Shown: positions 1 to 8,111 of the stretch, one piece after another
How positions within the stretch are numbered: the stretch's first letter is position 1
How the letters are laid out: each line of letters begins with the position of its first letter
Assembly: GCA_903869185.1 (NCBI GenBank)
Contig: CAIPYC010000025.1
Coordinates: 1 to 50,662 of the forward strand
Source: an uncultured cyanobacterium
GTDB lineage: Bacteria; Cyanobacteriota; Cyanobacteriia; Cyanobacteriales; Microcystaceae
Length of the DNA: 50,662 nucleotides
Direction: 5' to 3'
Position numbers and translations under genes: made by a program
The notes under the pieces: generated by a model
What the model was told of the DNA's origin: nothing
What the model saw: the letters and a program-made list of their open reading frames with translations, nothing else
The model's database searches: none

Positions 1-103
1 ATAAGGTCATATCATCGGCAGCATGCACAGCCTTGACAACTTCCCTGCCCATTTTGCCAGTAGCCCCATTGACCACTACTGGAATCTTTGCTGAATTTTC
101 CAT
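1..103 (-). CDS. dapB: 4-hydroxy-tetrahydrodipicolinate reductase, N-terminal fragment (runs off the window)
   Basis: Only the first 34 codons are present; the rest lies beyond the left edge. The reverse-strand translation begins MENSAKIPVVVNGATGKMGR, which is the N-terminal Rossmann strand and dinucleotide-binding loop (G-A-T-G-K-M-G-R) typical of DapB. This enzyme makes tetrahydrodipicolinate in lysine and peptidoglycan diaminopimelate synthesis. dapA and asd, which supply its substrate, lie near the other end of the window and not beside it. The ATG at 101-103 is 28 bp after the end of the upstream nnr gene, so the two are probably cotranscribed. Confidence 0.85.
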   Translation of the reverse strand, partial: MENSAKIPVVVNGATGKMGREVVKAVHAADDMTL

Positions 104-131
104 AAATGTTATTAGTGATTGTTTTTGATGA

Positions 132-1658
132 TTATATTACCAGAGGTGAAAGTACTTTAGTTAGATAACTAGAGAGAGTGAGCGGATCTACGCCTAGTTC
201 TGTTCTTTCCCGCTCAGCCAGCAGGGCTGCTTGTGCGTGCCACCAGGCTGCGGTAGCTACTACTGCGCTCAGGTCTCTCGAGAAAGACTGGACTACTAGA
301 GCGCCTATCAATCCAGCCAAAACATCTCCACTGCCACCTCTAGCTAGAGCTGGGGTGCTCTGGGCTACGCACCAGATTTGTCCATCAGGATTACTAACTA
401 GAGTTCTGGCACCTTTGAAGAGAATCATTGAACCTGAAAGTTGAGAGGCAAGACTGACAGATGTAAATCTATCTTGCTCGGGATCTTTGATTTGGGGAAA
501 GAGTCTTTTAAACTCTCCCAAATGGGGGGTTAAAATAGTTGGACAATTACGATAGGGCAGAGAAGGAATGAGATTGAGTAAAGCTAAAGAATTGAGTGCA
601 TCGGCATCTAAAATCACTGGCAAGCTGGATTCTAGTATTTTGGGAATCAGGTGATGTGCCTCTATGGTCAGCCCTGGCCCACAGACTATTGCATCATATT
701 GGCTAAGATCAATCCCTTCAATTTCGGCTATTGCACCGCTTGCGGTTTCGCTACAGCCTATCACCAAAGCTTCAGGTAATTGACCTATTAACAAAGACTT
801 GAGTGAAGATGGAACAGCAATAGAAAGCATTCCCACTCCGCCACCTCTAGCGCCTAATCCGCTCAAAATAGCACTGCCTCCATAGCGGCGCGATCCGCAG
901 ATCAAAAGGAGATGACCCTGTTGATATTTATGAGTGAGAAGAGGGCGTGGTAATGGGAGATATTTTTGAGCCAGGCAATAGCTCAATATTGTTCTGGTGG
1001 GTTGTTGTTGATTGTTTTCAAAAGTAATATCTGTAATACCAATGTCAATAAGCTCTATTTCCCCTAGGTTGACTATGGCTTGATCCTGAAAATGAGCCAA
1101 TTTCCACATTCCCAGGCAGAATGTTCTTTCAGCAGCAATGGCAATACCCATGATTGCTCCAGTATCTGAGTTGATCCCAGAGGGTATATCTATACTCAAT
1201 ACAGGTATGCCGGAAATATTCACCCGATTGATGAGTTCATGGGGTTCGCCGGAAATTTCTCGCGTGAGGCCGTAGCCGAAAATACCATCTATGATTAATT
1301 CTGCTTTAAGGATTTCCTCTATCGATTGACATATGGAAATAGTGAGATATTCCGCATATCGCAGATGTTGTTGAGTTAGTTCTTTGGCATTTTCTTTACT
1401 AAAGGAGTAGATTGATACTTGGTAAAATGCCAGATGAAGTTCCCTGGCAATGACCAGCGCATCACCTCCATTGTGTCCAGGTCCAACCAAAACAGATACT
1501 TTCTTGGGATTAGGATAGAGATCTTTAATGCGATTTGCGGTAAGGATAGCTGCTTTTTCCATCAAGGCCGCTACGGGCATCCCTGCGCAAAAGAGCTTCT
1601 TTTCCATATCATTAATCTGTTGGCTGCTGACAACAAAGTGCTTAAGTTCTTTTTTCAT
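132..1658 (-). CDS. nnr: Bifunctional NAD(P)H-hydrate epimerase / ADP-dependent NAD(P)H-hydrate dehydratase
   Basis: This is a metabolite-repair enzyme that restores hydrated NAD(P)H. The N-terminal YjeF epimerase half carries GPGHNGGD near residues 59-66. The C-terminal ribokinase-like dehydratase half carries CGPGL, VILDADALN, TILTPHLGEF and the ATP/ADP loop GGSGDVLAG. Two fused domains in about 508 residues is the usual bacterial architecture. An ATG eight codons further upstream (1680-1682) exists, but the family usually starts close to the VSSQQINDME segment, so I prefer the ATG at 1656-1658. The gene ends 28 bp before dapB on the same strand. A Ser replaces the common Thr in the GG(T/S)GD loop, a conservative change. 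Confidence 0.93.
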   Translation of the reverse strand: MKKELKHFVVSSQQINDMEKKLFCAGMPVAALMEKAAILTANRIKDLYPNPKKVSVLVGPGHNGGDALVIARELHLAFYQVSIYSFSKENAKELTQQHLRYAEYLTISICQSIEEILKAELIIDGIFGYGLTREISGEPHELINRVNISGIPVLSIDIPSGINSDTGAIMGIAIAAERTFCLGMWKLAHFQDQAIVNLGEIELIDIGITDITFENNQQQPTRTILSYCLAQKYLPLPRPLLTHKYQQGHLLLICGSRRYGGSAILSGLGARGGGVGMLSIAVPSSLKSLLIGQLPEALVIGCSETASGAIAEIEGIDLSQYDAIVCGPGLTIEAHHLIPKILESSLPVILDADALNSLALLNLIPSLPYRNCPTILTPHLGEFKRLFPQIKDPEQDRFTSVSLASQLSGSMILFKGARTLVSNPDGQIWCVAQSTPALARGGSGDVLAGLIGALVVQSFSRDLSAVVATAAWWHAQAALLAERERTELGVDPLTLSSYLTKVLSPLVI

Positions 1659-1702
1659 AAAATAATCTACAATTTCAATCAAGTTAATCAGGCTTTGTAG
1701 GG

Positions 1703-1708
1703 TATAAT
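1703..1708 (+). promoter_or_regulatory. Candidate -10 element of the tRNA-Leu promoter
   Basis: A perfect TATAAT lies 20 bp upstream of the tRNA-Leu 5' end, the right distance for a short leader. I see no convincing TTGACA-like -35 at 16-18 bp spacing. Confidence 0.45.
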
Positions 1709-1728
1709 GATTGGGATCTAAAAATTCT

Positions 1729-1811
1729 GGGGGAGTGGCGGAATGGTAGACGCGACAGACTTAAAATCTGTTGACTGCAAGGTCGTGAGGGTTCAAGTCC
1801 CTCTTTCCCCA
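1729..1811 (+). tRNA. trnL-UAA: tRNA-Leu (anticodon UAA), intronless
   Basis: The acceptor stem GGGGGAG pairs with CTTTCCCC (with G-U pairs). The anticodon stem ACAGA/TCTGT encloses the loop CTTAAAA, giving anticodon UAA. A long variable arm and the T-arm GGGTTCAAGTCCC follow. The CCA end is not encoded. There is no group I intron in the anticodon loop, although many cyanobacteria carry one in this gene. Discriminator A at 1811 fits leucine identity. Confidence 0.95.
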
Positions 1812-1890
1812 TATAAATCATTTTCATAAAACCCCATTCAAGATACCTATACTATTGTGATACGTTAATTAAGCTAAAAGAACATATTTA

Positions 1891-3165
1891 ATGGCTTTAC
1901 CTGAAAAATATTCTGACTGGGCTAAAGTTTTGGGCCAGTTTCTGTCGATTGAAATAATGGTACAAGGACTGAACGTCTTGACCGGAATTTGGCTAGTGCG
2001 TATCTTGAGCCAAAACGAATATGCATACTACACAATAGCTATGGGTATGCTCAGTACAATCAGTTTAATGTCTGATTCTGGAATTTCCTTTGGGATCACG
2101 GCCATAGGGGGAAAAGTATGGCGAGATCGCTTTCGTTTTGGTCAATTGATTAATACAGCACTGCGGATCCGCTATTTTTTGGCAGCAATTTCAATCACAC
2201 TTGTATCTCCTGTGCTTATATGGATGTTGGTCCATAATGGAGCCTCTTGGGGCTATACAATTCTCATTACATTGATTGTTTTAATTGGGGTTAATTTTCA
2301 ATTAACCAGTGCAGTTCTGATGATAGTACCAAGGCTGCATTCTCAGATTCGGATTATCCAAAACTTGGATCTCATATCGAGTCTATCCAAATTCTTTTTA
2401 TTGGTAATAGCTTACTTCACTATGCTCAATGCGGCGCTAGCTACGGCTACTTCTGTTGTCGCCTATGCAGTCTATCGTTTCGGATTAGGCAATTTGGTAA
2501 CTCAAAAAATCGATACAGAAGCCAGCCAAAATCCTGAAGATAGAAAAGAAATTATAAAAATCATAAAAAGAACCGCCCCCAATACGGTTTTCTATTGCTT
2601 TCAGAGTCAGATTACCCTTCTTTTGCTGAGTTTATTTGGTAGTGTTCAGAATATTGCTGAAATTGGAGCATTAGGCCGATTAACATTGGTTTTCTCAATT
2701 ACCAGCTCAGTGTTAGGTAATATTCTAGTTCCCAGTTTTGTTCGTTGCCAATCTTACCAGCTGCTTTTAAAGCGTTATTTTTTAATTGTTTTGGGAGCTT
2801 CTTTATTTTCTTTGCTTTTGCTTATTCTTGCAATTGTTTTTCCGCACCAAGTATTGTGGATTTTGGGTGGAAAATATCAACATCTAGATTCAGAACTAGC
2901 TCTAGTGATTTTAGCTGCCGGGCTCAACTTTATTTCTGGGGTAATGTGGTCTCTCAACTCTAGCAAGGCATGGCTAAATGGGGTAATGCTTCAGATACCA
3001 GGAACCCTATTAATACAAGTGATAGGGATCATGTTTTTAAACTTATCTACATTGCATGGAGTGATTCTTTTTAGCATGTGTCCTCTGGTTCAGTCCTTCA
3101 TTCTAAATTCCCATATGACCTACAGAGGTTTACAGGAAAAGGCACTTGAGGAGTATGGCAGTTAG
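1891..3165 (+). CDS. Wzx-like polysaccharide flippase / oligosaccharide transporter family membrane protein
   Basis: The protein has 424 residues and is hydrophobic throughout, with about twelve predicted membrane segments, and matches the shape of the polysaccharide-export (MOP superfamily) flippases. The N-terminal segment (LTGIWLVRILSQNEYAYYTI, then a glycine-rich SDSGISFGI stretch) is typical of Wzx proteins, where a conserved loop follows the first helix. These proteins move lipid-linked glycans across the inner membrane. It stands alone between a tRNA gene and a convergent acyltransferase. The pairing with a sugar-acylating enzyme suggests a cell-surface glycan role, but no glycosyltransferase cluster is adjacent. 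The substrate cannot be told from sequence. Confidence 0.7.
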   Translation: MALPEKYSDWAKVLGQFLSIEIMVQGLNVLTGIWLVRILSQNEYAYYTIAMGMLSTISLMSDSGISFGITAIGGKVWRDRFRFGQLINTALRIRYFLAAISITLVSPVLIWMLVHNGASWGYTILITLIVLIGVNFQLTSAVLMIVPRLHSQIRIIQNLDLISSLSKFFLLVIAYFTMLNAALATATSVVAYAVYRFGLGNLVTQKIDTEASQNPEDRKEIIKIIKRTAPNTVFYCFQSQITLLLLSLFGSVQNIAEIGALGRLTLVFSITSSVLGNILVPSFVRCQSYQLLLKRYFLIVLGASLFSLLLLILAIVFPHQVLWILGGKYQHLDSELALVILAAGLNFISGVMWSLNSSKAWLNGVMLQIPGTLLIQVIGIMFLNLSTLHGVILFSMCPLVQSFILNSHMTYRGLQEKALEEYGS

Positions 3166-3198
3166 GGCTGAATAATTCTTAATATAAATTGATATAAA

Positions 3199-4491
3199 TT
3201 AGACATTAAAATACTTTTTCAATTTTTTACTTATTATCGGCTGCAAACGACATTCCAAAAACCAGGATATTAATATAGAAAATAATAATGGAAAAATAAA
3301 AATAATAAAGGGTAAAAATAGTGGTCGAGTAAATAGGGAGTTAGTCAGAGATAAACGATTAAACCAGAAAACTATTGGATAATGAATAACATAAAGAGCG
3401 TAAGAAAAAGATCCGATATAGCTTATTTTCTTTAAGAAGTTAATGGGAACATTCTTGATTAAAAAAGATAAAGGTAATAATATTGCAATTCCAAGAACTG
3501 AGTATATTAAGAAACTGTTAGATTGGATATGAGAATGATCAATTATTAATCCATATAGTAGAAAACAAACTCTTACAATTATAATAAAAATCAAAGAGAC
3601 TATATAGAATGGGATTCTAGTTCTTGTTATTAAAGATCCAACAATCGATAAAGATAGTGATGAAAAAACAGTAAAAGCAAGAGCGGGAAAATGAAAATCA
3701 AAAGCTTTACTATAACTAAATATTGATTGGTGAGAATCGAGAATAATAAAATTAGCCATTATTCTTCTCAAGGTGTCCTGAAAGAACAACGCCGTCAATA
3801 CCATCAATATGATTGGAGTCCAGAAATCATAAGAAGAGTAGTCTCTGCTGACAAGATCGAATTCATCTAAATTCTGAGATAACCAATAACCGCTCAACCA
3901 AACAGTAAAATAACCCAGAATTGTAAATGGATGAAAAGACACAAAAATGGATATTATGGCACATATAAAACATATGACTATAGCTTTTTCTGTCTTTATA
4001 TTAAACTTCCATACAATCAGGAATAAGAGATAAAAAATAAACTCATAATGCAATGACCATAGGGATGGATTATCAAGATTGAGAGGGACTAACCATGTCT
4101 GTAAAAAAAATATATGTCCCAATATATCCCAGATTCCAGTTGATTGATGGTAAATATAAAAGGTAAGAAACAAAGCAATTAAATAAACAGGATATAATCT
4201 AATTAATCTTCTCCAAATATATTTTCTAGACTCATCTTTGGTGTAATTTTGTTGAGTAGTATAACCAATTACAAAACCAGAAAGTACGAAAAATAGCATA
4301 ACAGAAACAATTGCACCTACATTCATTATTTTTATATAAAAAGGCTCGGGATGACCTACAAGAGTTCCATAAAGATATGGCATCTCAATTGTATGAAAAA
4401 TAGCTACAACTAGAGCGCAAATTCCTCTTAAACCATCCAACTGTTCTAATCTTTTGTTTCCAAGCTGTTGATAAATTGATAGATTTTTCAT
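3199..4491 (-). CDS. Acyltransferase family 3 (OafA/YrhL-like) integral membrane protein
   Basis: The 430-residue multi-pass protein opens with LDGLRG at residues 18-23 and the candidate catalytic His in AIFH at about 33, followed by LFFVLSGFVIGY and SLHYEFIFYLLF. These are hallmarks of acyltransferase-3 proteins that O-acetylate or otherwise acylate surface glycans or lipids using cytoplasmic acyl-CoA. About ten membrane helices can be seen. The gene is clearly more A+T-rich than the housekeeping genes around it, which fits an acquired accessory gene. It converges on the flippase with a 33-bp gap. No SGNH domain is fused at the C-terminus. Confidence 0.85.
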   Translation of the reverse strand: MKNLSIYQQLGNKRLEQLDGLRGICALVVAIFHTIEMPYLYGTLVGHPEPFYIKIMNVGAIVSVMLFFVLSGFVIGYTTQQNYTKDESRKYIWRRLIRLYPVYLIALFLTFYIYHQSTGIWDILGHIFFLQTWLVPLNLDNPSLWSLHYEFIFYLLFLIVWKFNIKTEKAIVICFICAIISIFVSFHPFTILGYFTVWLSGYWLSQNLDEFDLVSRDYSSYDFWTPIILMVLTALFFQDTLRRIMANFIILDSHQSIFSYSKAFDFHFPALAFTVFSSLSLSIVGSLITRTRIPFYIVSLIFIIIVRVCFLLYGLIIDHSHIQSNSFLIYSVLGIAILLPLSFLIKNVPINFLKKISYIGSFSYALYVIHYPIVFWFNRLSLTNSLFTRPLFLPFIIFIFPLLFSILISWFLECRLQPIISKKLKKYFNV

Positions 4492-4847
4492 ATTAACTAG
4501 ACAGTGAAAAGTTTTTATACTAACTATAGACTATATAGACTCGTCAACCAATCTGTCAAAAAGAGCTCAGTAAGTTCTTGCAAAAGCAGCAATGGCTTTC
4601 TTTTTGTTCGGTAGGATAGTCGTGCTTAGCTAAAGACGAAACCAACAAGAAAACTGTTGCGGCTATACATGAGGATATCTTATAAATTTATTTTAGATCT
4701 TTAAGAATTGTATGCGACTGCCCTGGGAGTGTAGGATAATTCACTAGCTATTTTCGGACTCTAATGAGATAATGTGAAGATGCCGTAGATTCTTGGCACT
4801 TTTTTTATTTAGTATTAAAAAGCTTTAAATAATATATTTGGAGAATT
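4492..4847. other. 356-bp intergenic region between the acyltransferase and ftrV (divergent)
   Basis: I find no RNA gene, repeat, or open frame longer than about 15 codons here. It must hold the promoters of both flanking genes, which diverge. Immediately before ftrV the sequence is A+T-rich and has a GGAGAA ribosome-binding site ending 3 bp before the ATG at 4848. No promoter with both elements is clear enough to call. Confidence 0.5.
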
Positions 4848-5069
4848 ATGAAAGTTGGCGATCGAGTACGTGTCACTCACTCAGTTTTAGTTTATCACCA
4901 TCCTCAACATAAGAAGGAACCCCTCAATTTACAGGGACTAGAGGGCAGCATCGTGAATATTTTAAATGATTGGCAAGGTCGGGTAATCAGCCCAAATCTT
5001 CCTGTTGTAGTGGAGTTCGAACAAAAATTCAAAGTTCATCTGCGTGAAAACGAAATCGAGACGATCTAG
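4848..5069 (+). CDS. ftrV: Ferredoxin-thioredoxin reductase, variable (alpha) chain
   Basis: The 73-residue protein has the SH3-like barrel sequence of the FTR variable subunit: KVGDRVRVTHSVLVYHHP near the start, then LQGLEGSIV, WQGR, ISPNLPVVVEFEQKFKVHL. It forms a heterodimer with the catalytic Fe-S chain (FtrC, not in this window) and passes electrons from photosynthetically reduced ferredoxin to thioredoxins at the thylakoid/cytosol interface. The length is normal for cyanobacteria. A GGAG ribosome-binding site precedes the ATG. The last 41 bp overlap the 3' end of the convergent nucleosidase-like gene. Confidence 0.95.
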   Translation: MKVGDRVRVTHSVLVYHHPQHKKEPLNLQGLEGSIVNILNDWQGRVISPNLPVVVEFEQKFKVHLRENEIETI

Positions 5070-5697
5070 TTATTTCTCGTGCCAGTGATTCAAGTTTTTT
5101 AAGTGACTTGAGAGAGCTATTAATTAAATGCATAGAAGCTTGAGGCTCTCTCAACATGGCTAGAGCCAAGCTTAATTTTTTTATTTCTCCCTGGCTGTTG
5201 ATTGCAGAGTTTAGATTTGGTAAATTTTGTTGAATGTTGTCACTGATCACCCGGAGTATCGTTACTGATCTGTCTTGATAGAACTCAAGTAGGTGATAAC
5301 TTTCCATATCCACTACTTGGGCATATTGGGATAGTATCTTCTTTTGATCCCAGCTACATACTATAGTGTCAGTGGTTAATCCCTTTACTGGAGTTATTGT
5401 ATTAGAAAAACCAGAAGAGCACCCCAACTTCGGTGAGATATGTTCTTGTTCTCTCATCAATAAAACACAACTTTGATAGGACACCACATCACCAACTCGC
5501 AATTGTTCCGAAAGGCTTCCAGCTACTCCCATCAAAAGTATTGACTCTTGTGCAAGATTGAGATTTTCTAGGAAGTTTACGCAAGCTTTACCCATTGGAA
5601 TTGGGATCACTTGAATAGAACTTCCCCTGATTCCTTTTTTTACAGATTCATATTCTCTACCCTGAGGCACGAGAATTACTGAAAATTCTTGGGTCAT
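5029..5697 (-). CDS. Phosphorylase/nucleosidase-superfamily protein (MTA/SAH nucleosidase-like)
   Basis: The protein has 222 residues with features of the purine nucleoside phosphorylase/nucleosidase fold: an N-terminal ILVPQGREYESVKKG strand and loop, the GVAGSLSEQLRVGDVV glycine-rich segment, and VVDMESYHLLEF, which matches the substrate-binding Met-Glu motif of this superfamily, followed by LRVISDN. The usual Asp is present in ISDN. The protein probably cleaves or phosphorolyses a nucleoside or a related glycoside; the substrate cannot be assigned. Its 3' end is antisense to the last 41 bp of ftrV. It follows the DUF4079 gene by 40 bp on the same strand and may share its transcript. Confidence 0.7.
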   Translation of the reverse strand: MTQEFSVILVPQGREYESVKKGIRGSSIQVIPIPMGKACVNFLENLNLAQESILLMGVAGSLSEQLRVGDVVSYQSCVLLMREQEHISPKLGCSSGFSNTITPVKGLTTDTIVCSWDQKKILSQYAQVVDMESYHLLEFYQDRSVTILRVISDNIQQNLPNLNSAINSQGEIKKLSLALAMLREPQASMHLINSSLKSLKKLESLAREITRSSRFRFHADEL

Positions 5698-5737
5698 TTC
5701 ATTAACTCATAGATACTCAAGCAATTCAAGAGTTAAT

Positions 5738-6223
5738 TTATAAAGATAAACCCAACTTTATACCCAATACTATATGAACAACTAGTACTAATGCTATCAG
5801 ACTCCCTACATAAGCATGAGTAGTTCTTAAAAAACTTTTCAATCCAGAAGCAGCCAAGGCCGCATTAACTGACAGAAGAATAATAGCCAATGAGCCAGTC
5901 CAAAAATGAGGACTTTCTAAAATGGGCTGTTTTTGTATTACCAGAGACAGAACCCCGCCTGTATAACCCATAGCTATGAAAAGAAACATTAAGGGAGCAA
6001 CCTTGCGATGTTCACCAAAGCTTTGGAGAGATTCATCGCTCCCTGCAGGGCTAGTTCTGCCGCGCCACCCAGTGTAGACAACATAGCTTCCCATAAGCAG
6101 TACAACTATTCCCATCATAAGAGGATGGCCCCAACGTACAATCGGCTCTGGCGTGGACAAACTACGAAACCAGGCGGCAAGTGGTTCTAAACTGTAACTA
6201 AGTTGTTCACCCATTTTATTCAT
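5738..6223 (-). CDS. DUF4079 family membrane protein
   Basis: The 161-residue protein has four apparent membrane helices (around residues 30-50, 75-95, 105-125 and 138-158) and the pattern RWGHPLMMGIV near the first helix, as in the cyanobacterial and plastid DUF4079 family. Conserved His residues near the helix ends (H34 and the HAYVG segment) are reminiscent of cytochrome b561-like haem ligands, but that is inference. The family's function is unknown. The start is the first ATG of a short MNKMGEQ leader; the ATG at the fourth codon is also possible. Confidence 0.75.
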   Translation of the reverse strand: MNKMGEQLSYSLEPLAAWFRSLSTPEPIVRWGHPLMMGIVVLLMGSYVVYTGWRGRTSPAGSDESLQSFGEHRKVAPLMFLFIAMGYTGGVLSLVIQKQPILESPHFWTGSLAIILLSVNAALAASGLKSFLRTTHAYVGSLIALVLVVHIVLGIKLGLSL

Positions 6224-6282
6224 TCCGTATAAGTAACATAATTCATGTTACGTCAGAAACCAGAAGTTGTCGAGCAGGAACA

Positions 6283-6311
6283 TTGACATATCGAAAAATA
6301 TTCAATATAAT
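6283..6311 (+). promoter_or_regulatory. Consensus sigma-70 type promoter for tRNA-Gly
   Basis: TTGACA (6283-6288) and TATAAT (6306-6311) are both perfect and separated by exactly 17 bp. The tRNA begins 20 bp after the -10, so transcription should start about 14 bp upstream of the mature 5' end. A second TATAAT at 6315-6320 is out of register with this -35. Confidence 0.85.
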
Positions 6312-6331
6312 TGTTATAATAGAAGTTATGT

Positions 6332-6404
6332 GCGGACATAGCTCAGCTGGTAGAGCGTCACCTTGCCAAGGTGAATGTCGCGCGTTCGAATCGCGTTGTC
6401 CGCT
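6332..6404 (+). tRNA. trnG-GCC: tRNA-Gly (anticodon GCC)
   Basis: The cloverleaf is complete: acceptor GCGGACA/TGTCCGC, D-arm GCTC..GAGC, anticodon stem TCACC/GGTGA around loop TTGCCAA (anticodon GCC), and T-arm with GTTCGAATC. CCA is not encoded. A T-rich run follows directly and may end transcription. Confidence 0.97.
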
Positions 6405-6475
6405 TTTTCTGTAAAATCAATTTAGACATATCCCTGACAGATAAATGGCTATAGATAGTATATTTTTTTTACTAT

Positions 6476-7747
6476 ATGTCCGATAACATTAATGTAGATT
6501 TAATTCCATCTACGGTCAGAAGATCCTATAGCGCCTTTTTGGAGTTGAGCACTAAGCAGGGTAATGAAAGAAGCAGAGCTGTTGATCGCATGGCCAAAGC
6601 TCTAAAGAAAAATATTCAGTCCATTCTAGAGTGCAACACTCTGGATTTGGAAAGCGGCAGAGAAACGGCTGAGTCTGATTTGATCTTGGAATGGTTAAAA
6701 CTGACACCAGAAAGGATTGAATCTACAGTTGAAATCTTAGAAAGAATTGCAGAACTGCCTGATCCGCTTCAGCAGGTTATGGATGCCACCTATCAACTAA
6801 ATCCCTCACAGACTTACTGCCAAAGAATGCCCTTAGGAGTGATTGCTTTAGTCTATGAGTCATTTCCTGAATTGGCGGCTATTGCAGCAGGACTATGCCT
6901 TAAAAGTGGTAACAGTATAATTCTGCGAGGAAATTCCGCTTCACACCATTCCAATACTATAATCGCTCAAATTCTGCGTAGCGCCATTGAAGAATCAAAG
7001 CTTCCTATCCATTGCCTAGAACTTCTACCTACGGATAAAGGTCTTTCAATAAAAGAATTAGTTAGTCAGGATCAATATATCAATTTGGTTATTCCTTATG
7101 GACGACCTGGCTTGATTAATGATGTTGTACGGCAGGCAACAGCTCCAGTTCTCAAAACTGCAATGGGTAACTGCTATTTGTATTGGGCTGACAGTGGAGA
7201 TTTAAATCTAACTAGATCAATGATTTTGGATAGCCATGCTAGTGAACCAGATCCAGTAAATGCTATTGAAAAAGTTCTAATTAATCGTCGACATAACAAC
7301 CAAGAACTGGCTCATCTCTTTAGGAGCCTTATAGACAATGGGTTTGTTCTCTGTGGTGATTCTGAAATAGTGGATGAATTTTCTGATTATTCTATCTACC
7401 CTGTCGAGGAAAGTCATTGGCAAAGCTCCTATCTCTCTAGAACAGTTGCTTTCAAAATGGTTGATGATCTAAAGGAGGCAATAGATCAAATTAATAGGTA
7501 TAGTAGCGGACATGCAGACTGTCTTGTCACTGAATCTTATCAAGAAAGTCGACAATTTGCGATGGATGTAGACAGCGCCTTGGTTTATATAAATACTTCA
7601 CCGCGCTTCGTCCGCAATCCTCCACAAGGTGATTCGATATTTTTAGGTATTTCCAATCAAAAAGGCTATAGAAGAGGACTTATTGGGCTCGATACCCTGA
7701 CAACGGTCAAGCAAGTTGTTCAGGGTATGAATTGGGATTTAGGATAG
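6476..7747 (+). CDS. ProA-like protein (glutamate-5-semialdehyde dehydrogenase family) lacking the catalytic Cys
   Basis: The 423-residue protein is clearly in the gamma-glutamyl phosphate reductase branch of the aldehyde dehydrogenase fold: PLGVIALVYESFPELAA, AAGLCLKSGNSIILRGNS, MGNCYLYWADSGDLN, and the C-terminal IGLDTLTTVKQVVQG. In true ProA the active-site segment reads roughly C-N-A-M-E-T-L-L-V. Here the aligned segment is V-N-A-I-E-K-V-L-I, so the nucleophilic cysteine position is Val261 (codon GTA at 7256-7258). The usual FGLGAE loop before GIS is replaced by QGDSIFLGIS. It is therefore probably not a working proline-pathway reductase. Cyanobacteria often have two ProA-like genes; this looks like the divergent one. 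A true proA is not in the window. Confidence 0.8.
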   Translation: MSDNINVDLIPSTVRRSYSAFLELSTKQGNERSRAVDRMAKALKKNIQSILECNTLDLESGRETAESDLILEWLKLTPERIESTVEILERIAELPDPLQQVMDATYQLNPSQTYCQRMPLGVIALVYESFPELAAIAAGLCLKSGNSIILRGNSASHHSNTIIAQILRSAIEESKLPIHCLELLPTDKGLSIKELVSQDQYINLVIPYGRPGLINDVVRQATAPVLKTAMGNCYLYWADSGDLNLTRSMILDSHASEPDPVNAIEKVLINRRHNNQELAHLFRSLIDNGFVLCGDSEIVDEFSDYSIYPVEESHWQSSYLSRTVAFKMVDDLKEAIDQINRYSSGHADCLVTESYQESRQFAMDVDSALVYINTSPRFVRNPPQGDSIFLGISNQKGYRRGLIGLDTLTTVKQVVQGMNWDLG

Positions 7748-7835
7748 TTTTAACATACTTTTTTTGCGTATCATATTTGTAATATTATAAAAATAATGAT
7801 TCAAATAAATATAATAATCTAGCAGGAAAATAAAT

Positions 7836-8111
7836 ATGAACCCCAGTAACTCGAAAATTTCTGTTTCTATTTCAGAACGAGAGTTGGAAATCATCGAGTT
7901 GGTCGCCAATGGGCTCACTAATTCTGAAATAGCTGAAAATCTAGAAATTAGTAAGCGTACTGTTGATAATCATATTAGTAATATCCTAGTGAAAACCAAA
8001 ACTGTTAACAGAGTTACTTTAGTGCGTTGGGCGATCAGGTGGGGTAAAGTATGCTTCGATGAAATTAATTGTTGTATTTTGCCAACTGCTCAATCATCCG
8101 GTGAAATATAG
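7836..8111 (+). CDS. Small LuxR-type HTH transcription regulator, PedR-like
   Basis: The 91-residue protein is almost only a GerE/LuxR DNA-binding domain: SERELEIIELVANGLTNSEI, then LEISKRTVDNHISNIL. There is no receiver domain. This fits the cyanobacterial PedR type, a small regulator whose activity answers to photosynthetic electron flow through thioredoxin and a C-terminal cysteine. Here Cys73, Cys79 and Cys80 sit in the tail after WAIRWGK, consistent with a redox switch, though that is inference. AGGA at 7824-7827 is a good ribosome-binding site. A possible promoter is TTGCGT (7764-7769) with TATAAA (7786-7791). The 3' end overlaps the downstream lipoprotein gene by 11 bp. Confidence 0.75.
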   Translation: MNPSNSKISVSISERELEIIELVANGLTNSEIAENLEISKRTVDNHISNILVKTKTVNRVTLVRWAIRWGKVCFDEINCCILPTAQSSGEI

